Shown: piece by piece, positions 20,511-29,804 of the stretch
Numbering within the stretch: position 1 is the first letter of the stretch
Layout of the letters: each line of letters opens with the position of its first letter
IMG/VR virus record: IMGVR_UViG_3300042368_000238
Location: 1-38,260 of that record
DNA: 38,260 nucleotides
Direction: 5' to 3' (one strand)
Source of the DNA: a virus
Notes under the pieces: generated by a model
What the model was told of the DNA's origin: nothing
What the model saw: only the letters and a program-made list of their open reading frames with translations
The model's database searches: none
Program-made: the position numbers and the translations under genes

Positions 20511-22445
20511 TTAGGGGGCTAATGCGTTTTGGCGCGCTTCAGCTCCAGCGAGCGCGTTGGTAATGACGGCTGCGGGCGCTGCCGCACGCTGCGCGGCTGC
20601 GCCACCTGCACGGACTGCGCCGGTTGCGGTCTGGACCGCGCCAGCGCGACGCTGCGCAGCCTCAAGGGCTAACGCCGCCGTCTCCGGCTGCAACATGTCA
20701 GTGGCAATCTCGATGGCAAGTTTGCGGTCAATCTTGCCCGCAAGCCGTTTGAGGATAGCGTTGGCCACGGTTGTCACGCGGTTGAGCAACGTCGGCAACT
20801 GCGCGCCCCCAGCGGCTTCAACCAAGAGCTCCGTACCGGCGCGCTCGGCGCTTGGGCCGGCGGGACGGGCTGCGCGAGCTTGCTCGCGGTAAAGCGCCTG
20901 ACGTGCCAAGTCTTTGCGAATGTCCTCGACAATCTTGACCTGATCGGGCGTCAACACGTCGGAAAGTTTTTGATACCGTGGAGCGCCTACCGCAGCACGC
21001 TGAATTGTCTGCGGCGCGGCTTCAACGGCTCCCGCAAAGGCTGCCGGGCGGAGCTTCTGTTCACCTTGCAGAGCTGAGGTCAACTTGCTTTCAAGATACT
21101 GACCAACTTCCATCTGGTTGATTGGGCCGCTTTGCCGCGCAAATGTCTCGCGGGCGCCTTTGTACGCGCTGGCCTTACCTTCCAACCAGGTTAAGAACTC
21201 GGCGCGAGTACCTGCAACCGCAGCAGCTTCGGTCTTGCCAATGCCAAACATCGCCGGGTCACGGATAAGGTCGTCGTACGCCATTTTTATGTAGTGCAGG
21301 CTTTGCACGGGGTACTGCGCGGATTGCGCAGGGACAATCACCTCTCGCGCCGGCGCACCGCCGGGGCCAAGGATAGACGACGGAATGCGCTGCTCGGGCA
21401 TATCTTTGCCAATCACAAACGGTTGTTTGCGCTCCGCAGCGATGTTGGCTGCGCGGGCCATTACCTTGTCCATGGAAGGACGCGACAACAGATCAGCAAA
21501 CACTTCATCCACGTCTACAAGCTGCTTACCTGCGACGCCGTAGTTGGTCTTAGCCGTGGCGTCACGCACCTTACGCGCCGTCTCAAGCTGAATCGGCGTG
21601 CCACCCACCTCGCGGATAGCCGCCGCGCGCGCGGCGTCCTGCGCCTGACGGCGGGCCATGTACTCAGACGGCAGAACCTTTTCTGCCGACTCTTGTAACG
21701 CCGCGAAGCGCGTCGCGCCTACGTCGGCTGCCGCCTCGCCCGCCGTCGGCGTAGCGCCCGGCACAATCTCTGGCTGCCGCAGCGCGTTGATGATTTCCGG
21801 TGCGCGGCCTTCAGCGGCTTCAAGTAGCACATTAGCCTTACCACCGATTGCTGCGCGTTCCAGCGCGTTGACGCCAGCGCGACCGGCAACCGCCACAGGT
21901 GCCGTAACAACGCGCGTGGGGTCCGTAACACGCGAAACAGTGCCGAGCACTTGTCCGGCGCGACCTGGCGCGGCGGCGGCGCCTGCACCCGTTAGCGTGG
22001 ACACATCAGCGAGAAAGCCAACGGGGTCCGTTGCAATGGTGTTCTTAAACGCTTCGACGCTGCTGTAACGGTCGCGGTATGCGCCACCGACAGCATTAGC
22101 CTTGTCAATAAACCCTTGCGCTATATCGGGCCGGGCTATCCACTCGGGCGGAAGGAATCGTATGTACGCGCCCGTAAACACTTCAGCAAGTTCGTTTACC
22201 GTTTTGACGGGGCTGGTAACAGCAGTGTAAAGACCTTTAAGCAACTTCATCCCGCTCTCAGGAACGTTGCTGATAGCTTCACGGCCAACCTGTGCCCAAG
22301 TGCGGCCAGCCGACTCTTGGCCTACCGCGCCGCGCCCTTCGGTCGCCTCCCAAGCAACTTTGCTTGGGTCAATCGGCGCGCTTCTTCGGGCCGTGGTCGG
22401 TTGAGCGGGAGCGTCCCACTTAACCTTGCTGGGGTCAATCGCCAT
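20511..22445 (-). CDS. Large DNA-ejection (internal virion) protein candidate
   Basis: A 644-residue Ala-rich helical protein in the place of P22 gp16/gp20. The ATG at 22445 gives MAIDPSKVKWDAP. A longer frame to 22487 would overlap the previous gene by 53 bases. The N-terminus has a repeated short motif, IDPSKVKW (3-10) and IDPSKVAW (about 25-32). The middle has amphipathic helices and Gly/Ala-rich patches, as expected for a protein stored in the virion and ejected into the host envelope. No enzyme motif is visible. The name is based on context and composition. Confidence 0.72.
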   Translation of the reverse strand: MAIDPSKVKWDAPAQPTTARRSAPIDPSKVAWEATEGRGAVGQESAGRTWAQVGREAISNVPESGMKLLKGLYTAVTSPVKTVNELAEVFTGAYIRFLPPEWIARPDIAQGFIDKANAVGGAYRDRYSSVEAFKNTIATDPVGFLADVSTLTGAGAAAAPGRAGQVLGTVSRVTDPTRVVTAPVAVAGRAGVNALERAAIGGKANVLLEAAEGRAPEIINALRQPEIVPGATPTAGEAAADVGATRFAALQESAEKVLPSEYMARRQAQDAARAAAIREVGGTPIQLETARKVRDATAKTNYGVAGKQLVDVDEVFADLLSRPSMDKVMARAANIAAERKQPFVIGKDMPEQRIPSSILGPGGAPAREVIVPAQSAQYPVQSLHYIKMAYDDLIRDPAMFGIGKTEAAAVAGTRAEFLTWLEGKASAYKGARETFARQSGPINQMEVGQYLESKLTSALQGEQKLRPAAFAGAVEAAPQTIQRAAVGAPRYQKLSDVLTPDQVKIVEDIRKDLARQALYREQARAARPAGPSAERAGTELLVEAAGGAQLPTLLNRVTTVANAILKRLAGKIDRKLAIEIATDMLQPETAALALEAAQRRAGAVQTATGAVRAGGAAAQRAAAPAAVITNALAGAEARQNALAP

Positions 22446-23625
22446 ACTCAACGCTCCCGTCCGTGTATTCAACCACGGAGCGGCCATTCAATGTACCGCG
22501 ACGTTTGACCTGGCGGGAAACATTGATTTCGGGATAGTAGTTCAACACTTCAGGCTCTTTCTTAGCCAACATACCGCGCTCGGTGTTGTACCGATCAATG
22601 ACATTTTGAGCCGACTGGTTGTTGATGCGGATGATTCGGCGGATACTGTTAACGTCAAGCGTCTCCTCGCCCGCCGCAATCTTTTTGGCAAACTCGCGGT
22701 CAGCGTCCGAAAGGCCCGTACCGGCACCGAACGCTGTAATACGTTCCGCGACCTGCTGACCAACGCCAGCAAAGTAAGCTTCGGTTGCTGACACGTCAAT
22801 ACCAACGGCTTTAGCCACAGCCGTCCGCGCATTGGCAAACGTGCCCGAAATAAACTTCGGATCGTCCAATAGCGGCGAAAGTTGTTCAGAATTTTGCAGC
22901 GAAGATACGGCTGACTCGGCTTTCGTACGGAAATCATCAAGCCGCTTGGCTGCCGTTTCGCCCAGCGTTTTGCTGAACTCTCTGGCCGCCGGCATGGTAA
23001 TCGTGGTGCGAGCAGCCCCCGCACCAGCAATGCGCATTCTCTGCGCCTCAACATCGCGCGACATCGGCACAAACAACTTAGCCCGCTCCGCCGGCGGCAC
23101 TTGTGACAAAAACTGCCCGCGCAGCACCGCTTGAAGTTGCGCCGGGTCTTCAGGCAACGTGTTGACTGCGTAGTCGCGGAACTGCGGCACAAGGGTGCCC
23201 TGTGCAATCATAAAGTCTAGGCTATCAAGCACTTGCGCTTTAGTAGGCGGCGCGTCGCCATACGCCAGATCGCCGAGCATCTTCTGGAACCGGCCATAGT
23301 TTTCGTCGGCTATTTTAACTTCGAGGCCGCGAGCCTCAAGGCCGGTCTTCTCTGCCGTGGCGCGCTTGCCCGCAATGTCAGCAAACGAGGCTGCCACTTC
23401 GGCGCCAGGTTTGCCAAACCGCATAAGCTGGTTCTGCGCTTCAGGCGTAGTTAAATCAGGAGTCGCCGTAAGGAAGTTGCGCAGCTCGGCAGCGCGTTGC
23501 GCGTCCATCATAGCGGCTTCGTCCGCCGCACGTTGTTTGCGCGCGCCACGCCCCGCTTCTAGCCCCTGAACGTATTGCCCGAGGACATTGACCGGCTCCA
23601 ACTGGGTTGCACCGATAACTGCCAT
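22435..23625 (-). CDS. DNA-ejection protein candidate
   Basis: A 396-residue, largely helical protein starting MAVIGATQLEPVNVLGQYVQ. It lies between the two other ejection-type genes and overlaps the larger one by 11 bases. Features include an N-terminal GLEAGRGARKQRAADEAAM helix and a C-terminal beta tail ending in VEYTDGSVEYGD. In P22 order this corresponds to gp20. I see no catalytic domain. The role as an internal virion protein is inferred from order and from the lack of other candidates. Confidence 0.68.
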   Translation of the reverse strand: MAVIGATQLEPVNVLGQYVQGLEAGRGARKQRAADEAAMMDAQRAAELRNFLTATPDLTTPEAQNQLMRFGKPGAEVAASFADIAGKRATAEKTGLEARGLEVKIADENYGRFQKMLGDLAYGDAPPTKAQVLDSLDFMIAQGTLVPQFRDYAVNTLPEDPAQLQAVLRGQFLSQVPPAERAKLFVPMSRDVEAQRMRIAGAGAARTTITMPAAREFSKTLGETAAKRLDDFRTKAESAVSSLQNSEQLSPLLDDPKFISGTFANARTAVAKAVGIDVSATEAYFAGVGQQVAERITAFGAGTGLSDADREFAKKIAAGEETLDVNSIRRIIRINNQSAQNVIDRYNTERGMLAKKEPEVLNYYPEINVSRQVKRRGTLNGRSVVEYTDGSVEYGD

Positions 23626-23627
23626 GA

Positions 23628-24374
23628 TTACGGTCCTCCCAACAAGCCAGCAGCGCCGGCGGCGCCAGCACCGGGCGCGCCGCCAGCGGGCGGGTTAAAA
23701 TAGCCGCCCCGGTAGAGGCCGTACCCCATAGCACCCTGCCCCAGCGCCTGCGACAGCGCGTTTGATTGGCCAAGGTAGCCCGACGCGCGAGCCTGACCGC
23801 TTTGCATAAGCAAATTACCGACGTTGGTGCCGTACTGCCCCGCTTGTTGACCCACCTGCTGCGCGGCGGCCTGTCCCGCACCGTAGAGGCTGCCGAGCGC
23901 GCCGAGGCGCGTGCCCATCAGCGCCTGCGCGCGGTTAAAGGCGTTCATGTACTCCTGCGAACCCATTTCTTGCCCGTATCGAGCACCGGCGCGGATTGCT
24001 CCGCCACCCAAATACTGCCCGCGCGCGGCCTGCATACGCCCCAACGCCTTCTCGCCTTCCGCAAGACGGAACGCGTAGCCGGGGTCGGCTTCCATCTGCT
24101 CCGCCGTAAACGGCGCGCCAATGGACCCGTAGCCCGGTGTGCCCGCTTCGCCACCAAGGCCGAGCATCCGCATCAGCTCATTCTGCGATGTAATGCCCGC
24201 TTGACGAAACGGCTCTTGCAGCTCCGTCTGCCGTTCAAATATCTCTCGCTGCAACTGCGCCGCTTGATCGGCGGCCTGAGTCTGCGCTCGGGAGGCTTTG
24301 CTAGCCCCCCGCGATGCGACAGCCCCACCGATAACGGCGCTGCCAAGAATTGCTGCTGCGGTTCCAATGGCCAT
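23628..24374 (-). CDS. DNA-transfer protein (P22 gp7-like position)
   Basis: A 248-residue Gly/Ala/Gln-rich protein. The N-terminus is a hydrophobic Gly-Ala segment (AAAILGSAVIGGAVASRGAS), and the middle has EADPGYAFRLAEGEKALGR followed by ARYGQEMGSQEYMNAFNRAQ, blocks I know from a common podovirus DNA-transfer or ejection family. The C-terminus is Gly/Ala/Pro-rich. It is the first of three consecutive ejection-type genes, as gp7-gp20-gp16 in P22. Confidence 0.78.
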   Translation of the reverse strand: MAIGTAAAILGSAVIGGAVASRGASKASRAQTQAADQAAQLQREIFERQTELQEPFRQAGITSQNELMRMLGLGGEAGTPGYGSIGAPFTAEQMEADPGYAFRLAEGEKALGRMQAARGQYLGGGAIRAGARYGQEMGSQEYMNAFNRAQALMGTRLGALGSLYGAGQAAAQQVGQQAGQYGTNVGNLLMQSGQARASGYLGQSNALSQALGQGAMGYGLYRGGYFNPPAGGAPGAGAAGAAGLLGGP

Positions 24375-24832
24375 TACGCCACCTCTCTAATGTACGTGCG
24401 TTCCATAGGACGAAAGCCTTTTCGCGCATAAAGACTGGCCATCTTATCTGCGCGTTCATCTTCAAGGGCAATCATAAAGAGCGCGGCGGCGCCTTTTGCG
24501 ATTGCCCACGATTCAATCGTTTTGTACATAGCCTGACCTGCCCCTTTGCCCCGCGCTTCGGGAGTTAGCCACCACCACAGCTCCTGCACTACCATACTGG
24601 TCGGGCTGAAGTACATAGGGTAGAACAATGCGCCGGCGATGCCAATAACGACGCCTTCATCTTCTGCCAACCAGACGCCAACCGTCGGGTCGAGCATGGC
24701 GCGTAAGTAAAAGTCTGAATACCCGTCCACGTCAAACGGGATGACGCCGTGCATCGGGGACGCCGCGTGAAACGCCTGCGCAAGCGGCAGGTAACGCGGC
24801 AAGTCCTCGGCGATGGCGCTGCGGACAATCAC
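24374..24832 (-). CDS. GNAT family acetyltransferase
   Basis: A 152-residue GNAT protein. The acetyl-CoA-binding motif A is present as RGKGAGQA (94-101), with strand-helix order and a C-terminal YARKGFRPMERTYIREV typical of the fold. The substrate is unknown. Similar GNAT genes are frequent between structural genes of such phages and may modify a virion or host protein. It overlaps both neighbours by a few bases and belongs to the late unit. Confidence 0.9.
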   Translation of the reverse strand: MIVRSAIAEDLPRYLPLAQAFHAASPMHGVIPFDVDGYSDFYLRAMLDPTVGVWLAEDEGVVIGIAGALFYPMYFSPTSMVVQELWWWLTPEARGKGAGQAMYKTIESWAIAKGAAALFMIALEDERADKMASLYARKGFRPMERTYIREVA

Positions 24833-25164
24833 GAAATCTCCCGACCCGAAGCGCGGATGTTGATGGCCGTGGCCGCTGACGCGATCGTTGAAATCGACCC
24901 GCCAGGAGCAAGCACATGGCCGACGATTTCGGGGAACGTGTACGTCTCCGAGGGCAGCAGGGTCTTGCTTTTAATGATTAGGTTCTGGTTGCCGGCGTTA
25001 TCAAACTGCGTCACAAGGTTGACCGAAAGGGTCCGAGCCGACGTGTCGAAATTAGTCGCCGTAAACTTGTCGATGATGACCGACACGCCAGAGGCGTTGT
25101 ACTGCGTCGTCTGGCTAGACTCGGCAATCTTGGCCGGAATTAAAACTCGTACGTTAACTGCCAT
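24829..25164 (-). CDS. Conserved phage structural-region protein, 111 residues
   Basis: A 111-residue beta-rich protein beginning MAVNVRVLIPAKIAESSQTT. There is no membrane segment. It sits between the Gly-rich adhesin and the GNAT gene and overlaps the latter by 4 bases. I have seen similar proteins (cytokine- or fibre-like beta domains with VLIPAK near the start) in podovirus tail clusters, but no function is known. It is probably a minor tail component. Confidence 0.65.
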   Translation of the reverse strand: MAVNVRVLIPAKIAESSQTTQYNASGVSVIIDKFTATNFDTSARTLSVNLVTQFDNAGNQNLIIKSKTLLPSETYTFPEIVGHVLAPGGSISTIASAATAINIRASGREIS

Positions 25165-25172
25165 GTGTCACC

Positions 25173-25799
25173 TTAGAACGTAAAGACCATACGAACACGG
25201 CCATTCCCACCGTTTTCGCCTTCGGCAAAACCGCCGTTGCCGCCATATCCGGCTGTCAAACTGTTATCGCCAACTATGCCTGTTGCCCCGGCGTTAGTGA
25301 ACAAAGCTCCGCCGTTGCCAGTCGTCCCCGGCACCGTATTACCGCCAGAGGCCGTACCACCCGCGCCTTGGGTATACGACGGCGTGGAAGTGCCTTGCAG
25401 ACCACCATTTGCCGTCATGGTCGTAATTGTGTAGGTGCCACTGTAAACGTTTGAGAACGTCCCCGCCGTGGCTGGGGCACCGCTGCCTCCAGCGCCTCCG
25501 GTGCCAACGGTAAAATTGATTGTTTTTAAGGGGTCGCCAACGCCAAGGACAAGTACCGTCTTGGCATACCCGCCACCACCGCCACCGCCGCCTTCGTAAA
25601 ATTCCGGCTCTCCAGGCGCGATGAAATACGTGCCGCCGGTGCCGCCGCCGCCGCCCGCGCCCCAAACTTCGATTGTCGCGCCTGTTGCGCCAGCCGGAAT
25701 CGTCACCGATCCAGAGCCGGGTTCGCTCGCATCATAGACGCCCGCGCCAGCGCCACCGGCACTGCCGTTAAAGAACGCTGCGAGGGTTGCGCCGCCCAT
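25173..25799 (-). CDS. Gly-rich tail adhesin-like protein
   Basis: A 208-residue protein with an N-terminal beta part and many Gly-rich runs (GAGGGGGTGG near residue 50, EGGGGGGGG near 70, GYGGNGGFAEGENGGNG near the end). Such Gly-rich loops form receptor-binding tips in some phage adhesins (for example S16 gp38). The ATG at 25799 overlaps the preceding stop (TGATG) and has AGGA 8 bases upstream. An in-frame TTG at 25829 lies inside the previous gene and is less likely. The adhesin role is inferred. Confidence 0.7.
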   Translation of the reverse strand: MGGATLAAFFNGSAGGAGAGVYDASEPGSGSVTIPAGATGATIEVWGAGGGGGTGGTYFIAPGEPEFYEGGGGGGGGYAKTVLVLGVGDPLKTINFTVGTGGAGGSGAPATAGTFSNVYSGTYTITTMTANGGLQGTSTPSYTQGAGGTASGGNTVPGTTGNGGALFTNAGATGIVGDNSLTAGYGGNGGFAEGENGGNGRVRMVFTF

Positions 25800-26599
25800 C
25801 AGGTCAATCCTGCTCCGCTGATAAGCCAAGACGTACCGGCAATCTTAATACAAGTTGCTACGCCATTACGGGCAAGCGTTCGGGTGCCGGTCGTCGTGCT
25901 GTTAGCCAACGTCAACGTGTCTGAGGTAATCGCAATCGAAAGGTTAGTCGCGTTGACATTAATAAAAATTATGACCGTGCCGACCGGGAACGGAACTGAC
26001 GAGTTAGCCGGGATTGTGAGCGTAACGCTGGTGCCGTTCATCAAAATTGACTTACCAGCATCCGATGCAATCAGCGTATAGCCCGTCGTTTTGCTGTTCT
26101 GCGGCGCATCTCGATAGCCTGCCTCATAGTTTGTGTTAGACGGCGCGTTATCGGGAATGAGAACCGTGCCCGTAAACGTCGGGCTGGCAATCGGCGCAAA
26201 CTTGGCGTCCGAGGCCGTTTTGGTGTAGGCGTCCGTGATGCCGTAACCCGACAGCGTGTCGGGCGTACCGGCGATGTCCGCCCACTCAATGCCCTGCACG
26301 CTGAAGTCGTTAACACCCGACACGTCGTCGTACGTGCCAATCGTGACGTTCGCCGAGGTCTGAAGAACGAACTTGTATGACGCACCCTGCGTCAGCCAGA
26401 CCGCATTAGCGGTCCTACCGGCGGCGTTAAGGACGATGGGGTTGGTATTAGGGGCAGCTCCAGAAGACGACGTATAGGTCGCCTGCGGGGTCGTGGTGCC
26501 CGCTGCATACGTGTAGAGCTTGCCGCCCGACAGGATATTGCCGTTGTTGTCGAAAAACTGTGCCCCGACACCGGCAAATGGAGAGAGAAATACGCTCAT
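25799..26599 (-). CDS. Tail fibre/spike protein with P22-type head-binding N-terminus
   Basis: A 266-residue protein. Residues about 3-70 (LSPFAGVGAQFFDNNGNILS, GGKLYTYAAGTTTPQATYT, NPIVLNAAGR) form the widespread N-terminal capsid or tail-binding domain seen in P22-type tailspikes and many podovirus fibres. The C-terminal part is beta-rich with Ser/Thr/Asn repeats. It probably attaches to the tail machine and carries a short receptor-binding end. It overlaps the previous gene by 4 bases. Confidence 0.78.
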   Translation of the reverse strand: MSVFLSPFAGVGAQFFDNNGNILSGGKLYTYAAGTTTPQATYTSSSGAAPNTNPIVLNAAGRTANAVWLTQGASYKFVLQTSANVTIGTYDDVSGVNDFSVQGIEWADIAGTPDTLSGYGITDAYTKTASDAKFAPIASPTFTGTVLIPDNAPSNTNYEAGYRDAPQNSKTTGYTLIASDAGKSILMNGTSVTLTIPANSSVPFPVGTVIIFINVNATNLSIAITSDTLTLANSTTTGTRTLARNGVATCIKIAGTSWLISGAGLT

Positions 26600-27300
26600 A
26601 TGTACACCTGCATAACGGTCAATATAATGGACGGAATTGCCGGCACAGGGGCCGAAGCAGCAAAGTGCTCCAACTGCACGCTAAGGCTGTCCACCGAAAA
26701 ATATAACTGAAAATAGTCGCCGTTGGATAGCGGCAAGAAAAAGTTTGCAGCCGAGAAGATTTCGGCGTTGTTGCCCTGAACTCGAATTACCGACCCAGAA
26801 TTAGCAACCGCCGTGCCGTTAATAGCGGCCCAAATGTAAAAGTGGCCGGTACCGCCTGAAGTCTTGTCCACCTGAATGGAAAACTGGACGTTGTAAATAG
26901 CGGGGCGAGACACCTTAATCTTGCTGTTATCGGCCGGGTCGCGGTAGACGCCGTAGGCCGTGTCGGCGGTGTCGTACGTGATGGCTTTGGCCGTGTTGAT
27001 AGTTGTCGCCGTTTGAGTCTGCGTAGACGAGAACGACCCAAAATTTATCGGGGCGGGTTCGGGATACCGGGGCGCTATTTTAAGCGCCTGTATCTCCGAC
27101 TCCAATACCGGCACGGCATCTTCTACCGTAGCCGCCAATGCTGGGGTAAGCTCAAGGTCAGCCGTCGTGATTTGCGTTGTGCCGCTGCCTGTCAGCGTGA
27201 ACTGGTTGTTTAGAAACCTAAACCATTCACGCGAAATGAGGCCCGTCCGCTCGTCAATGAACGGTACGCGAGGCGCCGGGATGTTAGTGATGTTAGGCAC
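26596..27300 (-). CDS. Tail structural protein with C-terminal jelly-roll-like domain
   Basis: A 234-residue protein starting at GTG 27300, overlapping the gp10-like gene by 8 bases. The N-terminus NIPAPRVPFIDERTGLISRE followed by WFRFLNNQF is a pattern common in podovirus proteins beside tail accessory genes. The C-terminal half looks like a C1q/TNF-type beta sandwich (YNVQFSIQVDK, FYIWAAINGT, LQLYFSVDS-like), fitting a trimeric fibre tip. It takes the place of the P22 tail needle gp26 in order, but I see no long coiled coil, so it should not be equated with gp26. Confidence 0.65.
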   Translation of the reverse strand: MPNITNIPAPRVPFIDERTGLISREWFRFLNNQFTLTGSGTTQITTADLELTPALAATVEDAVPVLESEIQALKIAPRYPEPAPINFGSFSSTQTQTATTINTAKAITYDTADTAYGVYRDPADNSKIKVSRPAIYNVQFSIQVDKTSGGTGHFYIWAAINGTAVANSGSVIRVQGNNAEIFSAANFFLPLSNGDYFQLYFSVDSLSVQLEHFAASAPVPAIPSIILTVMQVYI

Positions 27301-28810
27301 TAGTTCCGGCTATCCTGAGTTCAGCGCCCATGATTGCCGTCACCATCGGGTCGGCAGCGGAGACTTCGTACACGCGATCGCGCGACTTGAGGGTTGCGCC
27401 AAGCCGACGCCAGATCACGCGGGTCTGCGTTGCGCCAATCGGCCCAAGCGATTCCCACCGCTCGTAGCTCCAAGTGTGGCCGCCGTCATCAGACCAGCGC
27501 AGCATGACCTGCGGATTGACAACGCTGTTCTCCGGCTCGCCCTCAACAACGATGTTGCCAAGGTCTTGCTGCAAGATGTACCCAGGCGCTTGTTGCTCAA
27601 GGAAGCCGGGGTCGTCGTATAGCCCGCCCACACCCGTCTGGCAGTCAAGCTGCAACTGGTGGTGGATGGTACGGGTTAGGTTGTTCTGGCCGGTCGGCAG
27701 CGCGCGCCATGTTCGCAGCCATTTCTGCAACTGCGTGTCGTCGCGGAAATACCGCAAATCAAACTCGTAGAGACGGCCATCTTGGAAATCGCCCAAGATC
27801 GGCTTGCCCTTAAAACGGGCATGGCAGTTTGAGCGATGGCGACGGAATTGACCTGTCTGAAACGCTGCGCGTTCATGCCAAGCGCCGGTCGCGGCGTCAT
27901 ACACCCATGTGGTGTTGGCCGTCGGGAAAATCAGCACGTAGAACGCGTGGCCGTCCTGCTGGTACGTGTACGCCACAGCGTCAGACAAATCAGAGTAGTT
28001 TTGGATGGCGAACTCGACCGCATGGGTCGAAACGCGCACGCCTTGATAGCCTTGTGCGCGGTATACGATGCCCTGTCCACGGGCATCAGACCCCAACCAA
28101 AACACACTGTTATCTAACTTAGCCACAGAATACGGCGCGAGGCACCCAATTTCGTTGTACGCGCCTTGGATGCGCGTCAACGGGAAGTCAGGATCGCCCG
28201 AGTTGTACCAGACTTCAACAGAGTTGGTGCCAAACAGCCACGCTTCGCGGTGGTCTATGATGATGGATACCAAGCCGTCCGGCGAACCTTCGGCTGACGC
28301 GAAGTCAAGCGGATCAACCGACAGGCCATCAAGCAGCGCCGTCACCCAGATACGCTGGCTGTTCGGCTCGTTAAACACAAAGTACCCATCGAGGTACCCC
28401 ACGGTGACGGCACCGGGGAAGTCAGGGTCGGTAATCTCTTGGAATACGTCGGTGTTGTTGTTGTAGATGTATCCCTTTGGGTTACAGGCTACAAATATCT
28501 GAATACCGTTGTCCGCCATGGACACCGCGCCGTTACCCTCGATGTCGCCCAGTTTAGTGACGTTAAGGTTTTCATCAATCTTGTAAAACTCTTGCCCAGA
28601 TGCAACAAACAGCGAGCTGCTAAGCGGGTACAGCCCGCGAATAGGCCCGCTGCCGACAGACATAAACCGCCGCATACCAGGGCAACGCTGAAGATACGCG
28701 GGTTCTTTGCCTGCCTCGGGTATGACCTCGGGGTACAGATTCACCAGCCGAGCGTCGGCGGCGTTTACGCTGCGTGCAACGTAAGACGACCCGAGAATCG
28801 GCGTTTTCAT
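27293..28810 (-). CDS. P22 gp10-like DNA stabilisation/tail accessory protein
   Basis: A 505-residue protein, close to P22 gp10 in length (472). The N-terminus PILGSSYVARSVNAADARLV, followed by NLYPEVIPEAGKEPAYLQRC and PGMRRF, is the hallmark of this family. It is a beta-propeller-like protein in the tail hub that closes the portal channel and carries adhesins. Its start overlaps the stop of the gp4-like gene (TAATG), reproducing the P22 order gp4-gp10. Confidence 0.92.
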   Translation of the reverse strand: MKTPILGSSYVARSVNAADARLVNLYPEVIPEAGKEPAYLQRCPGMRRFMSVGSGPIRGLYPLSSSLFVASGQEFYKIDENLNVTKLGDIEGNGAVSMADNGIQIFVACNPKGYIYNNNTDVFQEITDPDFPGAVTVGYLDGYFVFNEPNSQRIWVTALLDGLSVDPLDFASAEGSPDGLVSIIIDHREAWLFGTNSVEVWYNSGDPDFPLTRIQGAYNEIGCLAPYSVAKLDNSVFWLGSDARGQGIVYRAQGYQGVRVSTHAVEFAIQNYSDLSDAVAYTYQQDGHAFYVLIFPTANTTWVYDAATGAWHERAAFQTGQFRRHRSNCHARFKGKPILGDFQDGRLYEFDLRYFRDDTQLQKWLRTWRALPTGQNNLTRTIHHQLQLDCQTGVGGLYDDPGFLEQQAPGYILQQDLGNIVVEGEPENSVVNPQVMLRWSDDGGHTWSYERWESLGPIGATQTRVIWRRLGATLKSRDRVYEVSAADPMVTAIMGAELRIAGTSA

Positions 28811-29601
28811 TAAAAGTTCCCGGCGTAAATGTTGTAGCGATTACGCCGCGCCATAAGGCTGTACGGCATAGCCATCAGGTCACGCGGGTTGTTGATACGC
28901 TTGAGATTGCGCTTGCTGTACATCGCCACGCGACGCACTTCAGGCGCAGGCTCAACGCCAAACTCAGGCGCCAATTCCAGCGCCAAGTTGTAGCGGAACG
29001 CCCGCAGATAGCCTGGCGGCATCAAGATTTGGGTGTCAAGCGCCGCCGGGTCTAACAGCCGCTGCACTGAGATGAAGTGAAACTCCAGCGTCCGGTTAGG
29101 CACTGGGTAAACCGACATAGAGATGTTCGGGAACGTGTTGTTTACAAAAATCACCTGCGGATAGGTGCTCTGCACCGTTTTGACCGCAATGTTGTTGTAC
29201 TGCAACTGGTTAATAAACTTTATGCCGTACGACACGTTGGTCGTCGGATCACGGAAAAAGGTGGAGTCATCAAGCAGAATTGGACGCTGCGCTACGTTAT
29301 TGCCGTCTTCAACTGAAATGTAAACATCGTCTTGTGTAGTGATTGGCACTTCACTCTGCGTGCCAAGCAAATACAAGAAATCGCCCGTCGGGCCAAGCGT
29401 CTGAATACGCTCCCCTGCGGGCCAGAAATAGGTCTGGTCTTGCGTACAGAACACCGCAAGACGCTCGGTGTTCCAGCTATCGACCATTTGGTCAAACGCC
29501 GACAGGGCGTCTTGGGCCATCGCAGCCGAAGGCGTCTCGCCTTCAGCCAAGATACCAAGCAGACGCAAAGCTCCGTTAATCTGATCGCCTGCGGTTGCCA
29601 T
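28810..29601 (-). CDS. P22 gp4-like tail accessory factor
   Basis: A 263-residue protein beginning MATAGDQINGALRLLGILAE, then GETPSAAMAQDALSAFDQMV and DSWNTERLAVF. This is typical of the gp4-like family that docks on the portal ring and starts tail assembly. P22 gp4 is about 166 residues, and the longer form with a C-terminal PPGYLRAFRYNLALELAPEF block is common in other podoviruses. It lies directly before the gp10-like gene. Confidence 0.88.
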   Translation of the reverse strand: MATAGDQINGALRLLGILAEGETPSAAMAQDALSAFDQMVDSWNTERLAVFCTQDQTYFWPAGERIQTLGPTGDFLYLLGTQSEVPITTQDDVYISVEDGNNVAQRPILLDDSTFFRDPTTNVSYGIKFINQLQYNNIAVKTVQSTYPQVIFVNNTFPNISMSVYPVPNRTLEFHFISVQRLLDPAALDTQILMPPGYLRAFRYNLALELAPEFGVEPAPEVRRVAMYSKRNLKRINNPRDLMAMPYSLMARRNRYNIYAGNF

Positions 29602-29604
29602 GAC

Positions 29605-29802
29605 TTACTCTTTCCTCTTGCGCCGTACCCTTAACTCGTTCCCGGTAACAACAGAATCCGGCGACGCAGCAAGCTCAGCCTGCCGCGCCGCCGGCTCCAA
29701 AGGATCATACTCCTCCCAACCGTGTTCGTGGTCCATAGCCGCCTCTACATTCGAGATGGCGATTTTTAGCCCGTGAACTGGGTGGCGAAGATATATGTTC
29801 AT
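29605..29802 (-). CDS. Small conserved phage protein, 65 residues
   Basis: A 65-residue protein starting MNIYLRHPVHGLKIAISNVE with a basic C-terminus (RVRRKRKE). Similar short proteins (YLRHPVHGxKVA...EA..DxxxGWxEYDP) sit between coat and tail-completion genes in several podoviruses. The function is unknown. It is 3 bases from the gp4-like gene. Confidence 0.68.
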   Translation of the reverse strand: MNIYLRHPVHGLKIAISNVEAAMDHEHGWEEYDPLEPAARQAELAASPDSVVTGNELRVRRKRKE

Positions 29803-29804
29803 AG

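Noticed and set aside
25800-25829. TTG start at 25829 for the Gly-rich adhesin
   Set aside because: It overlaps the previous gene and lacks a ribosome site. The ATG at 25799 has AGGA at good spacing and a TGATG junction.
26596-27300. Tail needle (P22 gp26) assignment
   Set aside because: The position fits but the long coiled coil of gp26 is missing.
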